Below, piece after piece: positions 61,523 to 64,000 of a DNA stretch of 64,000 nucleotides. How positions within the stretch are numbered: the first letter of the stretch is position 1; each line of letters starts with the position of its first letter. A program made the translations under genes and the position numbers. Location: NCBI GenBank assembly GCA_963969595.1, contig OZ018410.1, positions 43,195,413 through 43,259,412 of the forward strand. Reading direction: 5' to 3'. The notes under the pieces are model-generated. The model had not been told where the DNA came from, searched no databases, and worked only from the letters and a program-made list of their open reading frames with translations. This stretch comes from Neckera pumila (lineage: Eukaryota > Streptophyta > Bryopsida > Hypnales > Neckeraceae).

Positions 61523-62053
61523 CAATACCTTAAATCTGTCTGTCTGTGTGTCTATTTGTTTTGTTTTGTTTTGTTTTGTTTTGTTTTGTTTGTAGCGTGG
61601 ACAACTTCCTGACCGTGCGTCCCCCGGCCGCGTGCTTGGTACCGTCGGAAAGCTCTCGCTGAGGAGGGGTGCACCGGCTTGGTTTTGTGGTGTTTGGAGC
61701 GGTGGTGCAAAAGTTATTGAATTTCAAAGTATTTATTGATTAAAAAATTAGAAAATTACTTTTACTTTGATTTTGGTGGCGTTCTTGGTACTGGGAGTGG
61801 AACCGGGAGTAGAATTGGGAGTAGAATCGGAAGTAGAACCAGGAGTGGAACCGGGATTAGATGAAAATTGGGCCAACGGCATAGGGTCACACTAGTCAAT
61901 ACCTTAAATGAGGCTGTTTGTTTGTTTGTTTGGTGGCGTTCTTGGTACTGGGAGTGGAACCGGAAGTAGAACTGGGAGTAGAATCGGAAGTAGAACCAGG
62001 AGTGGAATCGGGAGTAGATGAAAATTGGGCTAACGGCACAGGGCCACACTAGT
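61523..62053. repeat. Dispersed repeat block, copies 2 and 3 in tandem
   Basis: Copy 2 (61523-61896) aligns with 43300-43670 over its length, with a (GTTTT)n tract in place of (GTTT)n. Copy 3 (61897-62053) follows at once but lacks the GC-rich middle part: the (GTTT)n tract joins directly to GGTGGCGTTCTTGGTACTGG. The direct junction ACTAGT then CAATACC marks the unit borders. All copies carry the 12-bp GGGAGTAGAACC-type array. Confidence 0.75.
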
Positions 62054-63534
62054 ACACAACGAAATTTACAAACAACAATTCACAAATATAAAATATATAT
62101 TATATAAAAATATTGGGTCTTACAAATGCCATCGTTTTTTTTTGTTTTTCTTAACATTTTATAAAGAACAAACGGGTGCAACTTTGAAGAGGTGTGACCT
62201 AAGTCACACCTCATTCATTCAAGTTTTTATTTTTATTTTTATTTTTTTCATCCATCCTAGGCTCATAGACCTATTTACACTATTAAGTGTAATTTACTTT
62301 TATTTTCACATTATTCTAAATTTTTTTCTACCAAGGGGACCCTAAAGGTAGTTTTATTCTAAATTTATAATTTTTTTCTAAATTTTCTTTCTACATTCCC
62401 CTACTCTTGTGCGTTTTCTATTGCAATGTACTTTGTGGAGAATTTTTTCTAGTCTTTCAATGTCTTCAACTCTAAAGGTAAACCGGTGTGATTATACCAT
62501 GTAGTCCTAGTGGTGTAAATGTTAATAGTATCCAACTCCATGAATGAGCCAATACTAGAGAAAAATTATCGTTGCAAGAACATGACCCTTGCCTCATTTT
62601 GTCATAGCCCAATAGTTCTCTTTCTCTCATATAAGTAGCCAGATTGGTAATATGAAGACATCATATTAAGACATCATATATGAAGACATCATATATGAAG
62701 ACATCATATATGAAGACATCATATATGAAGACATCATATATGAAGACATCATATATGAAGACATCATATATGAAGACATCATATGAAGGAATTGGCTCTA
62801 CTTGTACTGGCATCAAATTGGCAGGTTGCTAGGGTGATCTGAACAATATCCCGAAGGAGATCCTCGTGGGATTCCAAACTTCCTCAATTTGTTTTTGAGA
62901 ACAAAACAGTGGCCAAATCTGGTGGACAATGAAGTGCTAGGCGAGGAACAAAGCTGTGGCGGATCCGGAAGCCAGACCTGCTCAACATTGAGGATGAATT
63001 CGGAGGGCAGTGGCATTGGCTCATAGAAACTCTCCTTGGAGAAATGATGCCACTCAAACCACTAGGAGAAACCCACATTTTAAGTGACGTTTTGTGATTT
63101 TTTCAAACAGGTTTTAGGTGACATTGAAAAAAACAACTTCTATTTTTTCTTCAATAATCACGTCTAACAGTATAACATCTAGATGCAACGTGAGGCAGAC
63201 GCTCCCATATCATCTTTGGACACATGAAATTTGCACATTATCACTTTCCTGTCAAGTCTCTTGTGATAAGTGTGATCAAACAAAAAAATATGTTTGAACA
63301 CAAAATACTGATGTAGCCAGAGATTTCCCGAAGACCTTGGTTTCAATTGAAGGTGGGATAGTCCGTCTTACGTACTCTTTTCAAGTCTGCCCAGCTGGCT
63401 CCTTTTCATGTCTGACTCGAGTCTGGTTTGTTTTTCTGGGTCTGCACGAATGAAGTATTGTGACATTGTTAGTGTTATGTGGAGATGTAACCGCAGTTTC
63501 AGGAAGATGCTGACTGAGTTTTCACCTCTTTCAG
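62054..63534. other. Non-coding DNA upstream of the ETF-alpha exon
   Basis: A 10-bp perfect hairpin (GAGGTGTGAC, loop CTAA, GTCACACCTC) lies at 62189-62212. A minisatellite follows at 62652. Around 62930-63100 a plus-strand stretch is partly open (IEDEFGGQWHWLIETLLGEM) but unrecognised. No earlier ETF-alpha exon was found. Confidence 0.45.
62652..62787. repeat. Minisatellite, about nine copies of a 15-bp unit
   Basis: TGAAGACATCATATA repeats almost perfectly; the second unit has a TTAAG variant. The unit has no spacers, so it is not a CRISPR array. Confidence 0.9.
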
Positions 63535-63678
63535 AAATTGTTGAACGGTCGGAGTGGGTGGAATCTGAACGACCCGAACTGGGGAGCGCAGGAGTTGTTG
63601 TCTCTGGAGGCATTGGCCTGAAAAGCAAGGAGAACTTTAAAATGCTTGAGAAGCTTGCAGATAAACTCGGAGGTGCTG
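63535..63678 (+). CDS. ETFA: Electron-transfer flavoprotein alpha-subunit, one internal exon
   Basis: The exon has a good acceptor (CACCTCTTTCAG) and donor (G then GTGAGC). It encodes [16 protein letters not shown], then [20 protein letters not shown], the start of the FAD-binding C-terminal domain of ETF-alpha. ETF carries electrons from acyl-CoA and amino-acid dehydrogenases to ETF-ubiquinone oxidoreductase in mitochondria. In the family the residue after SGG/TGG is normally Arg, a FAD contact; here it is Ile (GGIGLKS). The next exon lies beyond the window, and none of the N-terminal exons was found in the 1.5 kb upstream. It may be a gene with long introns or a duplicated gene fragment. 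Confidence 0.8.
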
Positions 63679-64000
63679 GTGAGCTTTCTCTACTTCTTTA
63701 TCCGTTCTCATGTTGAAAAAATACTCCTACGTTCAAACAAAAAAACATCATCTGTTCATTGTCATGTGAAACTGAGCATTAATTTAGTGACAAGACATTT
63801 TGAGTATGAATGGTGAGTGCTTTGGCCAATCCTCGTCCACTTTAGCATTTGCAAACTCATAAAAATGTCTACTTCGAACTGTGCAGTAAGGTAGCGAGAT
63901 GCTGGTTATAATTTAGTTCACATCCTTTCAGAAAATAAAACAGTTCTTTGCAAGTAAAATGAAATATGACCAGACTCACATGGTTGCGGACCCATATACA

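Noticed and set aside
62652..62787. Regular short repeats that could suggest a CRISPR array
   Set aside because: The 15-bp units abut without spacers and the genome is a plant's; it is a minisatellite.
62813..63078. Overlapping minus-strand frames and a partly open plus-strand stretch taken as a possible gene
   Set aside because: No motif, no start with context and no splice partners. The plus-strand run is short and unrecognised.
63368..63628. Minus-strand frame of 86 codons
   Set aside because: It overlaps the ETF-alpha exon in antisense; the plus-strand exon has family motifs and splice sites.

Overview
This looks like nuclear DNA from a land plant, probably a bryophyte and most likely a moss, though the species cannot be fixed from sequence alone. 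Plant-type split genes (frataxin with a transit peptide, an ELMO-domain protein, a DnaJ/GPALPP-motif protein, a TKL-type kinase, one exon of electron-transfer flavoprotein alpha) sit as short, higher-GC islands in very AT-rich, repeat-filled DNA. Introns are small with GT-AG borders. No tRNA, rRNA, CRISPR or bacterial operon structure was seen.

Layout. 1-2779 (minus) is a DUF7869 transposase-like gene in one unbroken frame with three stop codons; it runs off the left edge. 2780-7700 is AT-rich and holds inverted-repeat elements, two of them with the CCCCTAAAGG-type ends seen again elsewhere. 7730-11950 is a gene-like, higher-GC block with no firm CDS; it contains a perfect 64-nt hairpin and a decayed duplicate. 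11950-18200 is AT-rich. 18204-22658 (plus) is a second large single-frame gene relic of about 1,480 codons that I do not recognise, again broken only by in-frame stops. 24.2-26.3 kb has more inverted-repeat elements, including a clean 575-bp TTAA-bounded one. 27998-29704 (minus) is a two-exon kinase. 31395-32342 (minus) is an ELMO protein. 34.2-36.7 kb is a nested set of foldback repeats built on one motif. 36.8-39.8 kb holds unrecognised decayed coding pieces. 40522-42306 (minus) is frataxin in five exons. 45403-48625 (minus) is the J-domain/GPALPP protein in eleven exons. 49460-50121 is another TTAA-bounded element. 51.6-55.2 kb is a direct-repeat pair around a piggyBac transposase fragment. 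56196-61321 is a Ty1/copia element with 186-bp LTRs and a 5-bp target duplication. 61.5-62.1 kb repeats a block also found at 43.3 kb. A 15-bp minisatellite follows, then the ETF-alpha exon at 63535.

Two threads connect the accessory DNA. First, TTAA-bounded elements with CCC(C/T)TAAAG-type ends occur at several places, and a piggyBac-type transposase fragment lies in the same window, so a piggyBac-like source is plausible. Second, the two large gene relics at 1-2779 and 18204-22658 share an unusual decay pattern: no frameshift, and only stops that single C-to-T changes could make. They may be two genes of one very large element that has been silenced and mutated by cytosine methylation.

The host genes do not form an operon or an obvious pathway. 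Frataxin and ETF-alpha are both mitochondrial, but nothing in the sequence suggests that their proximity is functional.
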